This document shows, one piece after another, positions 52,495-63,456 of a stretch of 64,000 bases of DNA. This stretch comes from Proluteimonas flavola (GTDB lineage Bacteria > Pseudomonadota > Gammaproteobacteria > Xanthomonadales > Xanthomonadaceae), in contig NZ_JAIWPU010000010.1 in assembly GCF_021191705.1 (NCBI RefSeq), positions 62,001 to 126,000 of the forward strand, read 5' to 3'. Both the position numbers and the translations under genes were made by a program. The first letter of the stretch is position 1. Each line of letters opens with the position of its first letter. The notes beneath the pieces are model-generated. The model did not search any database, was not told the origin of the DNA, and saw only the letters and a list, made by a program, of their open reading frames with translations.

Positions 52495-53439
52495 TCAGCC
52501 GATGGCGGCTTCCAGCTCCGGCAACACCTTAAACAGATCCCCCACCAGGCCCACGTCGGCGATCTCGAAGATCGGCGCATCGGCATCCTTGTTGATCGCG
52601 ACGATCGTGCCCGCGTCCTTGATGCCGGTCAGGTGCTGGATCGCGCCGGAGATGCCGATGGCGACGTACAACTCCGGGGCGATGATCTTGCCGGTCTGAC
52701 CGACCTGCAGTTCGTTGGGCACGTAGCCAGCGTCGACCGCCGCACGCGAGGCGCCGACAGCGGCACCGAGCTTGTCGGCGAAATCGAAGACGATCTTGAA
52801 GTTCTCCTCCGAGCCGACACCGCGGCCGCCCGAGACGACGCGCTTGGCGCTCTGCAGGTCGGGGCGGTCGGTGCTGCCTGCGGCGAGACCGATGAAGCGG
52901 GTATGCGTCGGCAGCCTGGCGTCGATGCTGGTGGTCTCGACCGTGGCGCTGCCGCCGCGTGCCGCTTCCTGCCAGGACGCGGTGCGCACCGTGGCGATGA
53001 CCGGCTGGTCGGACGGGGCTTCGACGGTGACGATCGCGTTACCGGCGTAGATCGGGCGCTTGAAGACGTGGCTGCTTTCGACCGTCATCAGGTCGGAGAT
53101 CTGGTTCACGCCCAGCAACGCGGCGACGACCGGCAGCAGGTCCTTGCCGAACGTGGTCGACGGCGCGAACACGTGGCTGTAGCCGGCGGCAAGCTTCGCG
53201 ATCTGCGGACCCAGCACCTGTGCGAGTGCCTGTGCGTTGACCGGATTGGCGACAGCGAGGACCTTGGACACGCCGGCAATCGTGGCGGCTTCGGTGGCCG
53301 CGCCGGCCGGATCGGCCGCGAACACCGCAACGTCGATGGACTCGGGCGACAACGCCTGCGCCGCGGCGACGGTCTTGGCGGTCGCGCTGGCGTTCAAGGT
53401 GCCGTCGAGGTGCTCGGCGATGACAAGGACTTTGGACAT
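52495..53439 (-). CDS. etfA: Electron transfer flavoprotein alpha subunit
   Basis: 314 aa, normal length. N-terminal [20 protein letters not shown]; the FAD-binding C-terminal domain has [60 protein letters not shown] and [20 protein letters not shown], the standard alpha signature. With EtfB it carries electrons from acyl-CoA and other dehydrogenases to the quinone pool. It also marks the distal border of the variable LPS locus in Xanthomonas relatives. Confidence 0.97.
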   Translation of the reverse strand: MSKVLVIAEHLDGTLNASATAKTVAAAQALSPESIDVAVFAADPAGAATEAATIAGVSKVLAVANPVNAQALAQVLGPQIAKLAAGYSHVFAPSTTFGKDLLPVVAALLGVNQISDLMTVESSHVFKRPIYAGNAIVTVEAPSDQPVIATVRTASWQEAARGGSATVETTSIDARLPTHTRFIGLAAGSTDRPDLQSAKRVVSGGRGVGSEENFKIVFDFADKLGAAVGASRAAVDAGYVPNELQVGQTGKIIAPELYVAIGISGAIQHLTGIKDAGTIVAINKDADAPIFEIADVGLVGDLFKVLPELEAAIG

Positions 53440-53480
53440 GAGGTTCTCCTGCGATCCGGCGCCGGGCCGGACGTCACTGG

Positions 53481-53500
53481 GCTCCCGCGTGCGCGGGAGC
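53481..53500. repeat. Palindrome between etfB and etfA
   Basis: GCTCCCGCG-TG-CGCGGGAGC: perfect 9-bp arms in the 69-bp gap between the two subunit genes. A REP-like intergenic hairpin, possibly balancing the two messages. Confidence 0.6.
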
Positions 53501-53508
53501 GACGGAAT

Positions 53509-54255
53509 TCAGAGCAGGCCCTTGGCCTTGAGCGCGGCGACCAGTTCGGCTGCGTCCTTGACCATGACGCCCTTGCCGCGCCGGGTCGGCGCCTCGTAAT
53601 GCGTGGTCCTGAGCGTATCGGCCGACTCGACGCCGAGATCGGCGAAGGGGATCGATTCCATCGGCTTCGACTTCGCTTTCATGATGTCGGGCAGCTTGAT
53701 GAAGCGCGGCTCGTTGAGGCGCAGGTCGGTCGTGACGACGGCCGGCAGGTCGACTTCGAGTGTTTCCAGACCGGCATCGACTTCGCGGGTCACCGTGGCC
53801 TTGCCGTCGGCGATCTCGATCCTGGAGGCGAACGTCGCCTGCGGCCGCGACCAGAGTGTCGCCAGCATCTGGCCGGTCTGGTTGGCGTCGTCGTCGATCG
53901 CCTGCTTGCCGAGGATCACCAGGTCCGGCTGTTCCTTCTCGACCAGCTTCAGCAGGGTGCGGGCGGCGGTCAACGGCTGGATCGGCTGGTCGCAGACCAC
54001 GTGGATCGCGCGGTTGGCGCCCATGGCCAAGCCGTTGCGCAGGTGCGCCTGGGCATCGGTCGGCGCGATCGTCGCGACCACCACCTCGGTAGCGATGCCC
54101 TTGTCGCGCAGGCGCAGGGCTTCTTCCAGCGCGATCTCATCGAAGGGATTGGCCGACAGCTTCACGCCATCGGTAACCACGCCGGACCCGTCCGGCTTGA
54201 CCTGGATGCGGACGTTGTAGTCCACCACGCGCTTGTAGGCGACGAGGATCTTCAT
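53509..54255 (-). CDS. etfB: Electron transfer flavoprotein beta subunit
   Basis: 248 aa. It begins [20 protein letters not shown] and includes [40 protein letters not shown] and [20 protein letters not shown], the AMP-binding beta-subunit pattern. Operon partner of etfA, which follows after 69 bp. Divergent from the rhamnose operon. Confidence 0.97.
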   Translation of the reverse strand: MKILVAYKRVVDYNVRIQVKPDGSGVVTDGVKLSANPFDEIALEEALRLRDKGIATEVVVATIAPTDAQAHLRNGLAMGANRAIHVVCDQPIQPLTAARTLLKLVEKEQPDLVILGKQAIDDDANQTGQMLATLWSRPQATFASRIEIADGKATVTREVDAGLETLEVDLPAVVTTDLRLNEPRFIKLPDIMKAKSKPMESIPFADLGVESADTLRTTHYEAPTRRGKGVMVKDAAELVAALKAKGLL

Positions 54256-54465
54256 CGGTGCGGCATTCCTTGTGCGTTGCGGATCACCCGGCCGCGGCGG
54301 CTGGCGCGGGGCAATCCGCCGATTCTAACGGGGTGGCCTACGGCGCGCGAACATCGGATCACGCCGCTCGGGCGTTCATCTTCGTGCCGAAATCGCCGGG
54401 GCGAGCCGGTATCCTTGGCGACTGGCCCCGAACGGGGCATTTCGATCGTCCACAGGAGTGAATTC

Positions 54466-55521
54466 GTGCCCACATGGCTCGTCACCGGCGGCGCCGGTTT
54501 CATCGGCGGCAATTTCGTACTGGAGGCCGTGCGTCGCGGCGTCCGCGTGATCAATCTCGATGCCCTGACCTATGCAGGCAACCTGCAGACGCTGGCGTCG
54601 ATCGAGTCCGATCCGAACCACGTATTCGTGCATGGCGACATCGGCGACCGCGCGCTCGTCGCCGGTCTGCTGGCCGAGCACCAGCCCGATGCGGTGCTGA
54701 ACTTCGCCGCCGAAAGCCACGTCGACCGTTCCATCGACGGCCCGGCCGCGTTCATCGAGACCAACGTCGTCGGCACGCTCGGTCTGCTCGAGTCGGTGCG
54801 GGACTACTGGAAGGCCTTGCCCGACGGCCGCCGCGAAGCGTTCCGTTTCCTGCATGTCTCGACCGATGAGGTCTACGGCACGCTCGGCGAGACCGGCAAG
54901 TTTTCCGAGACCACGCCCTACGCGCCGAATTCGCCGTATTCGGCGTCCAAGGCGGCGTCCGACCACCTGGTGCGTGCGTTCCACCACACCTACGGGCTGC
55001 CGGTGCTGACCACCAACTGTTCGAACAACTACGGGCCGTACCACTTCCCGGAGAAGCTCATCCCGCTGGTGATCGCCAAGGCGTTGGCCGGCGAGCCGTT
55101 GCCGGTCTACGGCGATGGCAAGCAGGTCCGCGACTGGCTGTTCGTCACCGACCACTGCGCCGCGATCCGCACGGTGCTCGAGAAGGGCCGGGTCGGCGAG
55201 ACCTACAACGTGGGGGGCGATTCCGAGCGCCAGAACATCGAAGTGGTCGAGACGATCTGCCGCCTGCTCGACGCGCGCCGTCCGCGCGAGGATGGGCAGT
55301 CGCGTGCGACCCAGATCACCTACGTGACCGATCGCCCGGGCCACGATCGCCGCTACGCGATCGACGCATCCAAGCTGCAGGGCGAACTCGGCTGGAAGCC
55401 CGAGCACACCTTCGAGAGCGGCATCGAAGCGACCGTGGACTGGTATCTCGACAACCAGCCCTGGGTGCAGCGCATCCTCGACGGCAGCTATCGTCTGGAA
55501 CGCATGGGGGCCGAAGCATGA
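54466..55521 (+). CDS. rfbB: dTDP-glucose 4,6-dehydratase
   Basis: 351 aa starting at a GTG at 54466 preceded by CAGGAG; the frame is open far upstream but the conserved protein begins here ([20 protein letters not shown]). NAD-binding [18 protein letters not shown], the catalytic YxxxK in [14 protein letters not shown], and [20 protein letters not shown] are all present. Second step of dTDP-L-rhamnose synthesis. rfbA starts in its last codons (ATGA). Confidence 0.96.
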   Translation: MPTWLVTGGAGFIGGNFVLEAVRRGVRVINLDALTYAGNLQTLASIESDPNHVFVHGDIGDRALVAGLLAEHQPDAVLNFAAESHVDRSIDGPAAFIETNVVGTLGLLESVRDYWKALPDGRREAFRFLHVSTDEVYGTLGETGKFSETTPYAPNSPYSASKAASDHLVRAFHHTYGLPVLTTNCSNNYGPYHFPEKLIPLVIAKALAGEPLPVYGDGKQVRDWLFVTDHCAAIRTVLEKGRVGETYNVGGDSERQNIEVVETICRLLDARRPREDGQSRATQITYVTDRPGHDRRYAIDASKLQGELGWKPEHTFESGIEATVDWYLDNQPWVQRILDGSYRLERMGAEA

Positions 55522-56405
55522 CCGCGCGCAAGGGCATCATCCTCGCCGGCGGCTCCGGGACGCGTCTGTATCCGATCACCAAGGGCGTCAGCAAGCAACT
55601 GCTGCCGGTGTACGACAAGCCGATGATTTATTACCCGCTCAGCGTATTGATGCTGGCGGGCATCCGCGAGGTGCTGATCATCAATACGCCGCACGAGCAG
55701 GCGCTGTTCCAATCGCTGCTCGGCGATGGATCGCAGTGGGGCATGGACATCCAGTACGCCGTGCAGCCGAGTCCGGATGGTTTGGCGCAGGCCTATCTGA
55801 TCGGCCGTGATTTCGTCGGCGGCAAGCCGAGCTGTCTGGTGCTGGGCGACAACATCTTCCACGGTCACGGCCTGACCGATACGCTGAAGAGCGCTGATGT
55901 GCGCAGCGACGGCGCGACGGTGTTCGGTTACTGGGTCAACGATCCCGAACGTTACGGTGTGGCCGAGTTCGATGCCGCCGGCAAGGTCATCGATATCGCC
56001 GAGAAGCCCGAGAACCCGCGTTCGAACTACGCCGTCACGGGTCTGTACTTCTACGACGGGTGCGCCAGCGACTACGCTGCCGAACTGAAGCCTTCGCCGC
56101 GCGGCGAACTGGAGATCACCGATCTCAACCGCCGCTATCTCGACGACGGCGCGCTGTATCTCGAGCAGCTCGGTCGCGGCTATGCGTGGCTGGACACCGG
56201 CACGCACCAGTCCTTGCACGAAGCCTCGAACTTCATCCAGACCATCCAGGACCGCCAGGGCCTGCAGGTGTGCTGTCCGGAGGAGATCGCGTTCGGCAAC
56301 GGCTGGATCGATGCCGAGCAACTGTCCGCGCTCGCCAGGCCGCTGTCCAAGAATGGTTATGGCCAGTACCTGATGTCCCTCGTCGAGCGCGGAGTGGTGC
56401 GTTGA
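55518..56405 (+). CDS. rfbA: Glucose-1-phosphate thymidylyltransferase
   Basis: 295 aa with [52 protein letters not shown] and the [12 protein letters not shown] end. It activates glucose-1-phosphate with dTTP, first step of the rhamnose pathway and usually feedback-inhibited by dTDP-rhamnose. Overlaps rfbB and rfbC by 4 bp each. Confidence 0.97.
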   Translation: MTARKGIILAGGSGTRLYPITKGVSKQLLPVYDKPMIYYPLSVLMLAGIREVLIINTPHEQALFQSLLGDGSQWGMDIQYAVQPSPDGLAQAYLIGRDFVGGKPSCLVLGDNIFHGHGLTDTLKSADVRSDGATVFGYWVNDPERYGVAEFDAAGKVIDIAEKPENPRSNYAVTGLYFYDGCASDYAAELKPSPRGELEITDLNRRYLDDGALYLEQLGRGYAWLDTGTHQSLHEASNFIQTIQDRQGLQVCCPEEIAFGNGWIDAEQLSALARPLSKNGYGQYLMSLVERGVVR

Positions 56406-56959
56406 AGATCATCGAAACCAAGCTGCCGGGCGCCGTCGTCATCGAGCCGGCCGTGTTCGGCGATGCGCGCGGGTTCTTCTTCGAGACCTGGAATGCCGAG
56501 CGGTTCGGGCAGCACGGTCTGCCGACGAACTTCGTGCAGAGCAACGTCTCGTCCTCGTCCAGGGGCGTGCTGCGCGGCCTGCATTACCAGTGGCCGCGGC
56601 CGCAGGGCAAGCTGGTCAGCGTGCTGCGGGGCGAGGTGCTTGATGTCGCCGTCGACATCCGTCGCGGCTCGCCGACCTTCGGGCAGTGGGAGAGCGTGAT
56701 CCTGAGCGAGGACAACAAACGCCAGTTCTGGATACCGGAAGGGTTCGCGCATGGCTTTGCGGTGCTGTCAGACAGCGCGGTCTTCAGCTACCTGTGCACC
56801 GACGTGTACGTGAAGGAAGCCGATGCCGGTGTGCGCTGGAACGATCCGGCGATCGGCGTCGATTGGCAGGTCGACGCGCCGTTGCTGTCCGACAAGGACA
56901 CCCACGCGCCGCTGCTGGCCGACATCGCCGAGGCTCGGTTGCCGGTGTTCGCCGCATGA
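56402..56959 (+). CDS. rfbC: dTDP-4-dehydrorhamnose 3,5-epimerase
   Basis: 185 aa, the RmlC length, starting at a TTG (TTGA overlap with the rfbA stop): [20 protein letters not shown]. The catalytic His is in [20 protein letters not shown], with [18 protein letters not shown] and [20 protein letters not shown]. Cupin-fold epimerase, third step of the pathway. The TTG start and tight overlap suggest low or coupled initiation. Confidence 0.95.
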   Translation: MKIIETKLPGAVVIEPAVFGDARGFFFETWNAERFGQHGLPTNFVQSNVSSSSRGVLRGLHYQWPRPQGKLVSVLRGEVLDVAVDIRRGSPTFGQWESVILSEDNKRQFWIPEGFAHGFAVLSDSAVFSYLCTDVYVKEADAGVRWNDPAIGVDWQVDAPLLSDKDTHAPLLADIAEARLPVFAA

Positions 56960-57864
56960 CCTCGCTGGTCTTCGGCGCGAATGGTCAGGTCGGCCAGGAG
57001 CTGTTGCGCGCGCTTGCGCCGCTGGGTGATGTAATCGGCACGACCCGTAGCGGCGCGCTGCCCGACGGCAGTGCCTGCCTGACTGCGGACTTTTCGGATC
57101 CGGAAGCGGTCGTCGCGCTGCTCGACGCGACGCGGCCGATGCGCGTGATCAATGCCGCCGCGTACACCGCGGTCGACAAGGCCGAGAGCGAGCCCGCGGC
57201 GGCGCAGGCGGCGAATGCGGAGACGCCAGGCGCGATTGCGCGCTGGTGCGCCGCTCGGGATGTGCCGCTGGTGCATTACTCCACCGACTACGTCTTCGAC
57301 GGCAGCGGCACGCGTCCGTATCGGCCCGACGACGCCACGGCGCCGCTCGGTGTCTACGGCGCCAGCAAACTCGCGGGCGAAGAGGCGATCCGCGCTGCGG
57401 GTGGCCGCCATCTGATCTTTCGCACTGCCTGGGTCTACGCCGCGCACGGCCAGAACTTCCTGCGCACGATGCTGCGCGTCGGCGCCGAACGCGACGTGCT
57501 GCGCGTGGTTGCCGACCAGGTCGGCACGCCGACGCCGGCTGCACTGATCGCCGACATCACCGCGCGGGTCCTGCAGGCCGACGGCGAAGCCTCCGGCACC
57601 TGGCACCTGACTGCGTCGGGCGAAACCAGCTGGCACGGGTTCGCCGAGGCGATCTTCGAGGGCGCGTTCGCCCGCAGCCTGATATCGCGCACGCCGAAGG
57701 TCGAGGCGATTACCACGGCCGATTATCCGACGCCGGCGAAACGTCCCGCCTACTCGCGGCTGGACACGGCCTCCCTCGAGCGTGATTTCCGGGTCGTGCT
57801 GCCGCGCTGGCGCGACGCGCTCGGCGGTGTGCTCGATACGCTCGCGGCCGCGCAACGTGCGTAG
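56956..57864 (+). CDS. rfbD: dTDP-4-dehydrorhamnose reductase
   Basis: 302 aa from the ATG overlapping rfbC. SDR features: VFGANGQVGQELLRALAPLG, INAAAYTAVDKAESEPAAAQ, STDYVFDGSG, and the catalytic YGASKLAGE. It yields dTDP-L-rhamnose and completes the four-gene cassette. The next gene, ugd, is convergent. Confidence 0.96.
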   Translation: MTSLVFGANGQVGQELLRALAPLGDVIGTTRSGALPDGSACLTADFSDPEAVVALLDATRPMRVINAAAYTAVDKAESEPAAAQAANAETPGAIARWCAARDVPLVHYSTDYVFDGSGTRPYRPDDATAPLGVYGASKLAGEEAIRAAGGRHLIFRTAWVYAAHGQNFLRTMLRVGAERDVLRVVADQVGTPTPAALIADITARVLQADGEASGTWHLTASGETSWHGFAEAIFEGAFARSLISRTPKVEAITTADYPTPAKRPAYSRLDTASLERDFRVVLPRWRDALGGVLDTLAAAQRA

Positions 57865-57963
57865 AGCGGAGCTTGCCCCGCTGCTCCGGCTCCGCAGCCT
57901 GCATGGAACGGCAGTCCGGCAAGCTCGACTCTGCGGCGCACCAATGCCTGATTCCGGGATGTT

Positions 57964-59142
57964 CTAGTCTTTCCCGAAAAGGTCGCGGGTGTATATTTTA
58001 TGGGGTACGTCGGCGATGTCCTCCGTGACCCGGTTTGCGACGATCACATCGCTTTCCTGCTTGAAATGTGCCAGGTCGCTCACGACCCTGGAGTTGAAGA
58101 ACATGCCTTCATCCAGTGCCGGTTCGTAAACGATCACCTCCAGTCCTTTCGCCTTCAGCCGCTTCATGATGCCCTGGATGGATGAGGCCCGGAAATTGTC
58201 GGAGCCTGCCTTCATTATCAGCCGATATATTCCCACCACGCGCGGCTGGCGCTGCAGGATCTGTTCGGAAATGAAGTCCTTTCGCGTGGAGTTGGAGGCC
58301 ACGATTGCGGCGATCAGGTTTTGCGGAACCTCCCTGTAGTTGGCCAGGAGCTGTTTCGTGTCCTTCGGCAGGCAGTAGCCACCGTATCCGAATGACGGAT
58401 TGTTGTAGTGGTGGCCGATGCGTGGGTCCAGTCCGACGCCTTCGATGATCGCCCGCGTGTCCAATCCCAACGTCTGTGCATACGAATCGAGTTCATTGAA
58501 GAAGGCGACGCGCATGGCCAGATAGGTGTTGGCGAAAAGCTTGATCGCTTCAGCGTCCGTGGACCCGGTGAGCAGTACCGGGATGTCGCTTTTCAGTGCG
58601 CCTTGCTTGAACAGGTCGGCGACGTGCTGGGCGCGCTCGGAACGCTCTCCGATGATGATCCTGCTCGGATGCAGGTTGTCATGGAGGGCCCGGCCTTCTC
58701 GCAGGAACTCCGGCGAGAAAATGATGTTCTCACTGCCGAACTGCTCCCTTGCGGCCAGGGTAAAGCCGACTGGGACGGTCGATTTGATCAGGACTATGGC
58801 CGAGGGGTTGACCGCCAATACCGCGGCGATGGTCGATTCCACCGTGCTGGTGTTGAAGTAGTTGTTGGTTTCGTCGTAGTCGGTGGGGGTCGAGACCACG
58901 ACGAGGTCGGCATCGCGATAGGCCGCTTCAGCGTCTAGCGTTGCATTCAGATGTAGGGGTTTCCCGGACAGGTACAGGTTGATCTCCTGGTCCTCTATCG
59001 GTGAAACGCGGGCGTTGATCAGGTCGACTTTTCGCTGGTCGATGTCTATCGCGACGACCTCGTTGTGCTGGGCCAGCAGGATGGCATTGGATAGACCCAC
59101 GTAGCCCGTACCCACAACGGCGATTTTCATGCGGCGATTCAT
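57964..59142 (-). CDS. ugd: UDP-glucose 6-dehydrogenase
   Basis: 392 aa from the ATG at 59142, which has AGAAGG six bases upstream; Met at 59130 ([12 protein letters not shown]) would give the E. coli-like 388-aa form. NAD-binding [51 protein letters not shown], and the active-site Cys in [18 protein letters not shown] are present. It produces UDP-glucuronate. The gene is less GC-rich than its neighbours and lies convergent to rfbD, hinting at separate acquisition. Confidence 0.95.
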   Translation of the reverse strand: MNRRMKIAVVGTGYVGLSNAILLAQHNEVVAIDIDQRKVDLINARVSPIEDQEINLYLSGKPLHLNATLDAEAAYRDADLVVVSTPTDYDETNNYFNTSTVESTIAAVLAVNPSAIVLIKSTVPVGFTLAAREQFGSENIIFSPEFLREGRALHDNLHPSRIIIGERSERAQHVADLFKQGALKSDIPVLLTGSTDAEAIKLFANTYLAMRVAFFNELDSYAQTLGLDTRAIIEGVGLDPRIGHHYNNPSFGYGGYCLPKDTKQLLANYREVPQNLIAAIVASNSTRKDFISEQILQRQPRVVGIYRLIMKAGSDNFRASSIQGIMKRLKAKGLEVIVYEPALDEGMFFNSRVVSDLAHFKQESDVIVANRVTEDIADVPHKIYTRDLFGKD

Positions 59143-59180
59143 TTCTTACCTTCTTGAAGTGTCTGCAGACCAGTGTTCGC

Positions 59181-60593
59181 TCAGGCGCGCCCGTAGGTGT
59201 CCTCGAAACGCACGATATCGTCCTCCCCCAGATAGCTGCCCGACTGCACCTCGATCAGTTCAAGCGGTACCTTGCCCGGGTTGCGCAGCCGATGCGTCAC
59301 ACCGAGCGGAATGTAGGTGCTCTGGTTCTCGCCCAGCAGCAGCACGTCGTCGCCACGCGTGACTTCGGCCGTGCCACTGACAACGATCCAGTGCTCGGCG
59401 CGGTGGTGGTGCATCTGCAGGCTCAGCACGCCGCCGGGCTTGACGGTGATGCGTTTGACCTGATGACGCGGACCGTTGTCGATCGAGTCGTAGGCGCCCC
59501 ACGGGCGATAGACCTTGCGATGCCAGGCCGCCTGCGGCAGGTCGCGCGCTTTGAGTTCGGCGACCACGTCCTTGACCTGCTGGATGCGGTCGCTGCGCCC
59601 GACGAGGATGGCGTCGGGCGTTTCCACGACGATCGTGTCTTCCAGCCCGATCATCGCGATCAGGCGCTCGCCGTAGGCGTAGGTGTTGCGGCAGTCGATC
59701 GACACGACCTCGCCATGATGCGCATTGCCGTCGGCGTCCTGCGGCGAGACCTCGCGCAGGCTCGCCCACGAGCCGACATCGCTCCAGCCTGCGTCCAGCG
59801 GCATCACCACCGCCGCGTCGGTCTTTTCCATGACCGCGTAGTCGATCGAATCCGACGGGCTTGCGGCAAACGCGTCGGCGTCGAGGCGGGTGAAGTCGAC
59901 GTCCTTGCGCGCGGCCGACCACGATGCGCGCACCGCCGCCAGCATCGTCGGCGCGTGGCGTTCGAGTTCGGCGAGATACGCGTCGGCGCGGAACAGGAAC
60001 ATGCCGCTGTTCCAGAAATGGTCGCCGGAGGACACATAGGCTTGCGCGCGCGCCAGATCCGGCTTCTCGACGAAGGCTTCGACCGGCATGGGTCCACCTT
60101 CATTGCGCGCTGTGGCTTTGATGTAGCCGTAGCCGGTTTCCGGCCCGCGCGGCACGACGCCGAACGTCACCAGCCTGCCGGCCTCGGCCGCAGGCAGCGC
60201 GGCGCGCACCGCAGCGTGGAAGGCTTCGGGCGTCTGCACGACATGGTCCGACGGCAGCACCAGCAGCACCGCATCCGGCGTCTCGCGCAGCGCTTCGAGT
60301 GCGGCCGCGGCGATTGCGGGCGCGGTATTGCGGCCAACCGGTTCGAGCACGATCGCCGCAGGCGTCGCGCCGACCTGCTGCAACTGCTCGGCGACGACGA
60401 AGCGGTGCGCCTCGTTGGCGACGACGATCGGCCCGGCATCGCCGGCCAGCGGCGCCGCGCGCAGCCAGGTCGCCTGCAGCATCGTGTCCGCGCCGACCAG
60501 CGGCAGGAACTGCTTGGGATGCATCTCGCGCGACAGCGGCCACAGGCGCGTGCCTGAGCCACCGGAAAGCAGGACCGGGACGATCGTGGACAT
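59181..60593 (-). CDS. xanB: Mannose-1-phosphate guanylyltransferase / mannose-6-phosphate isomerase
   Basis: 470 aa from the ATG at 60593 (MSTIVPVLLSGGSGTRLWPL); the frame extends upstream into xanA. The nucleotidyltransferase domain (1-290) has GGSGTRLWPLSREMHPKQFL, VEKPDLARAQAYV and WNSGMFLFRA. The C-terminal cupin isomerase domain (about 350-470) has YRPWGAYDSIDNG and LQMHHHRAEHWIVVSGTAEV. It supplies mannose-6-phosphate and GDP-mannose for LPS and exopolysaccharide. Divergent members are called ManC/CpsB/AlgA. xanA is directly upstream (8-bp gap). Confidence 0.95.
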   Translation of the reverse strand: MSTIVPVLLSGGSGTRLWPLSREMHPKQFLPLVGADTMLQATWLRAAPLAGDAGPIVVANEAHRFVVAEQLQQVGATPAAIVLEPVGRNTAPAIAAAALEALRETPDAVLLVLPSDHVVQTPEAFHAAVRAALPAAEAGRLVTFGVVPRGPETGYGYIKATARNEGGPMPVEAFVEKPDLARAQAYVSSGDHFWNSGMFLFRADAYLAELERHAPTMLAAVRASWSAARKDVDFTRLDADAFAASPSDSIDYAVMEKTDAAVVMPLDAGWSDVGSWASLREVSPQDADGNAHHGEVVSIDCRNTYAYGERLIAMIGLEDTIVVETPDAILVGRSDRIQQVKDVVAELKARDLPQAAWHRKVYRPWGAYDSIDNGPRHQVKRITVKPGGVLSLQMHHHRAEHWIVVSGTAEVTRGDDVLLLGENQSTYIPLGVTHRLRNPGKVPLELIEVQSGSYLGEDDIVRFEDTYGRA

Positions 60594-60601
60594 GGCAGGC
60601 C

Positions 60602-61951
60602 TCAAGCGGACAACAGGTCGGACAGCTCGCGCGTGCGGGCATCCAGCAGCGCACGGTCCGCGCGCGTTTCGATGTTGAGCCGCAGCAGCGGTTCGGTGTT
60701 GGAGCTGCGCAGATTGAAGCGCCAGTCGCCGAAATCGGCGCTGATGCCGTCGGTGCGATCGATCGCCGGCGACTGCGCGGCGTAGTACGCCGTCACCCGA
60801 TCGACCGCGGCCTTTGCGTCGGCGACGCGGAAGTTGATCTCGCCGCTGCACGGAAACTTCGCGACGCGCTCGGCGACGAGATCGCCCAGCGAGCGGCCGC
60901 TGGTCGATACGAGTTCGGCGATCAACAGCCACGGAATCATCCCGGAATCGGCATAGGCGAATTCGCGGAAGTAGTGATGCGCGCTCATCTCGCCGCCGTA
61001 GACCGCGTCTTCGGCGCGCATCTTCTCCTTGATGAAGGCGTGGCCGCTCTTGCACAGCACTGGCACGCCGCCGGCGGCTTCGACCTGCTCGACGGTGTTC
61101 CAGACCAGACGCGGGTCGTGCACGACCTTGCCGCCGGGCTGCTTGGCGAGAATCGCTTCGGCCAGCAGGCCGACGAGGTAATAGCCCTCGATGAACGCAC
61201 CGGTTTCGTCGAAGAAGAAGCAGCGGTCGAAATCGCCATCCCAGGCGATGCCGAAATCCGCGCCGTGTGCGCGCACTGCGTCGGCTGTCGCCTGACGGTT
61301 TTCGGGCAGCAGGGGATTCGGGATGCCGTTGGGGAAGTTGCCGTCGGCCTCGTGGAACACGCGCACGAACTCGAACGGCAGACGGGAAGCGAGCAGATCG
61401 ACGATCGAGCCGGCGCCGCCATTGCCGGCATTGACGACGAGCTTGAGCGGACGCAGCGCCTTGGCTTCGACGTAACCCAGCAGATGATCGATGTAGGCCG
61501 ACTTGTCCGGCGCGGCGGTCTCGGTGCCCGGCGTGGCCACGGGCGCGGGCAGGTCGCCCGCCTCGACCGCGTCCGAGATCGCGAACAGGCCGGTGTCGGA
61601 ACTGATCGGCCGGGCGTTCTCACGCACCAGTTTCATGCCGTTGTAGTCCATCGGATTGTGGCTGGCGGTCACCATCACGCCGCCGGCCGCGCCGAGGTGG
61701 TCGACCTGGAAATAGACCTCTTCCGTGCCGCCGACACCGATGTCGATGATCTCGCGTCCCTGGCTGCGCAGCCCTTCCGACAATGCGGCCTGCAGTTCCG
61801 GACTGCTCAGGCGCACGTCGCGGCCCAGCACGATCGCGCCCGGCGGCAGCTGCGCGGCCAGCGCGATACCGATGTCGCGGGCAAGGACGGGATTGAGTTC
61901 GTCCGGCACGCGGCCGCGGAGGTCGTAGGCCTTGAAGGCGGGCAGGGGCAT
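60602..61951 (-). CDS. xanA: Phosphomannomutase / phosphoglucomutase
   Basis: 449 aa from the ATG at 61951 ([20 protein letters not shown]), the family start. The phosphoserine is Ser97 in [13 protein letters not shown], the metal loop is [10 protein letters not shown], the sugar-binding loop is [10 protein letters not shown], and the C-terminal phosphate loop [16 protein letters not shown] is intact. It interconverts 6- and 1-phosphates of mannose and glucose, feeding xanB, rfbA and UDP-glucose. Divergent from the CoA-transferase genes. Confidence 0.95.
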   Translation of the reverse strand: MPLPAFKAYDLRGRVPDELNPVLARDIGIALAAQLPPGAIVLGRDVRLSSPELQAALSEGLRSQGREIIDIGVGGTEEVYFQVDHLGAAGGVMVTASHNPMDYNGMKLVRENARPISSDTGLFAISDAVEAGDLPAPVATPGTETAAPDKSAYIDHLLGYVEAKALRPLKLVVNAGNGGAGSIVDLLASRLPFEFVRVFHEADGNFPNGIPNPLLPENRQATADAVRAHGADFGIAWDGDFDRCFFFDETGAFIEGYYLVGLLAEAILAKQPGGKVVHDPRLVWNTVEQVEAAGGVPVLCKSGHAFIKEKMRAEDAVYGGEMSAHHYFREFAYADSGMIPWLLIAELVSTSGRSLGDLVAERVAKFPCSGEINFRVADAKAAVDRVTAYYAAQSPAIDRTDGISADFGDWRFNLRSSNTEPLLRLNIETRADRALLDARTRELSDLLSA

Positions 61952-62086
61952 GGTCGATCCATCGGTGGGGAAGGCCAATTCTAGCGTTTCGCGGGGATGG
62001 GACGGTTTGCGCCACTGCGCCAAGGCCCAGGGCCGCATACGCGCGCAGCCGGTAGAATCGAGGGCCGTTGCGCCATGAGGATCGAA

Positions 62087-62818
62087 ATGAGCGAGCAGAG
62101 TTCCGCCGCGGGTCGACGCGGCAAGCAGTATCCCGATGCCGCGACGGCATTGGCCGACATCGTGGCCGACGGCCAGACCTTCGCCGTCGGCGGTTTCGGC
62201 CTGTGCGGCATTCCCGAGGCGCTGATCGCAGCCTTGCGCGACTCGGGCGTCAAGGACATCACCGCGATCTCCAACAACGCCGGCGTCGACGGCTTCGGCC
62301 TCGGTCAGCTGCTGGAGACCCGGCAGATCCGCAAGATGATTTCGTCCTATGTGGGCGAAAACAAGGAGTTCGAGCGCCAGTATCTGGGCGGCGAACTGGA
62401 ACTCGAGTTCAACCCGCAGGGCACGCTGGCCGAGCGCTTGCGCGCGGGCGGTGCCGGCATCCCGGCGTTCTTCACCGCGACCGGATTCGGCACCATCGTC
62501 GCCGAGGGCAAGGAGACGCGCGAGTTCGACGGCAAGCACTACGTGCTGGAGACGGCGCTGGTCGCGGACGTCGCCCTGGTCAAGGCGTGGAAGGCCGACA
62601 CGGCCGGCAACCTGGTGTTCCGCAAGACCGCGCGCAACTTCAATCCGGCCTGCGCGATGGCCGGCAAGGTCTGCGTGGCCGAGGTCGAGGAACTGGTGGC
62701 GATCGGCGACATCGATCCGGATCAGGTGCACCTGCCCGGCATCTACGTCGACCGCATCGTCGTCAACGCGGCACCCGAGAAGCGCATCGAACAGCGCACC
62801 GTGCGAGGAGCGAAGTAA
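62087..62818 (+). CDS. scoA: 3-oxoacid CoA-transferase subunit A
   Basis: 243 aa from the ATG at 62087, which has GAGG six bases upstream (an ATG at 62075 is possible). Conserved segments: [56 protein letters not shown] and [20 protein letters not shown]. Subunit A of a succinyl-CoA:3-ketoacid-type transferase that moves CoA to acetoacetate. Subunit B starts in its stop codon. Xanthomonas homologues near the LPS locus have been named lpsI/lpsJ for position, not function. Confidence 0.93.
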   Translation: MSEQSSAAGRRGKQYPDAATALADIVADGQTFAVGGFGLCGIPEALIAALRDSGVKDITAISNNAGVDGFGLGQLLETRQIRKMISSYVGENKEFERQYLGGELELEFNPQGTLAERLRAGGAGIPAFFTATGFGTIVAEGKETREFDGKHYVLETALVADVALVKAWKADTAGNLVFRKTARNFNPACAMAGKVCVAEVEELVAIGDIDPDQVHLPGIYVDRIVVNAAPEKRIEQRTVRGAK

Positions 62819-63453
62819 TGGCCTGGACCCGCGATGAAATGGCCGCGCGCGCCGCGCGCGAACTGACCGACGGCGCGTACGTGAACCTCGGTATCGGCCT
62901 GCCGACGCTGGTGGCCAACCACATTCCCGATGGTGTCGATGTCTGGTTGCAGAGCGAGAACGGCCTGCTCGGCATCGGTCCGTTCCCGCTTGATGCCGAG
63001 GTCGATGCCGACCTCATCAACGCCGGCAAGCAGACCGTGACCGCGCGCAAGGGCGCGAGCTACTTCGGCAGCCACGACTCGTTCGCGATGATCCGCGGCG
63101 GCCACATCGATCTCGCGATCCTCGGCGCGATGCAGGTCACCGGCAGCGGCGATCTCGCGAACTGGATGGTGCCCGGCAAGATGGTCAAGGGCATGGGCGG
63201 CGCGATGGATCTCGTCGCCGGCGTCAAGCGCGTCGTCGTGCTGATGGAGCACGTCGCGAAGGACGGCAGCCACAAGATCCTGCCCGAATGCACACTCCCC
63301 CTGACCGGCGTGGGCGTGGTCGACCGGATCATCACGGACCTTGCAGTGTTCGACGTGACGGCCGATGGCCTGGTGCTGGTTGAGACGGCGGACGGCGTGG
63401 ATGTCGACGAGTTGAAGACGAAGACCGGCGTCGCGTTCGCGGCCGCGGCCTGA
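62818..63453 (+). CDS. scoB: 3-oxoacid CoA-transferase subunit B
   Basis: 211 aa from the ATG overlapping subunit A's stop (TAATG). It has [21 protein letters not shown], the catalytic Glu in [28 protein letters not shown] and [20 protein letters not shown]. Together with subunit A it forms the active heterotetramer. Confidence 0.94.
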   Translation: MAWTRDEMAARAARELTDGAYVNLGIGLPTLVANHIPDGVDVWLQSENGLLGIGPFPLDAEVDADLINAGKQTVTARKGASYFGSHDSFAMIRGGHIDLAILGAMQVTGSGDLANWMVPGKMVKGMGGAMDLVAGVKRVVVLMEHVAKDGSHKILPECTLPLTGVGVVDRIITDLAVFDVTADGLVLVETADGVDVDELKTKTGVAFAAAA

Positions 63454-63456
63454 CCT

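Noticed and set aside
59181-61055. Extended 624-aa version of xanB
   Set aside because: The extra N-terminal sequence overlaps xanA on the same strand in another frame and is unlike the family; the ATG at 60593 gives the normal protein.
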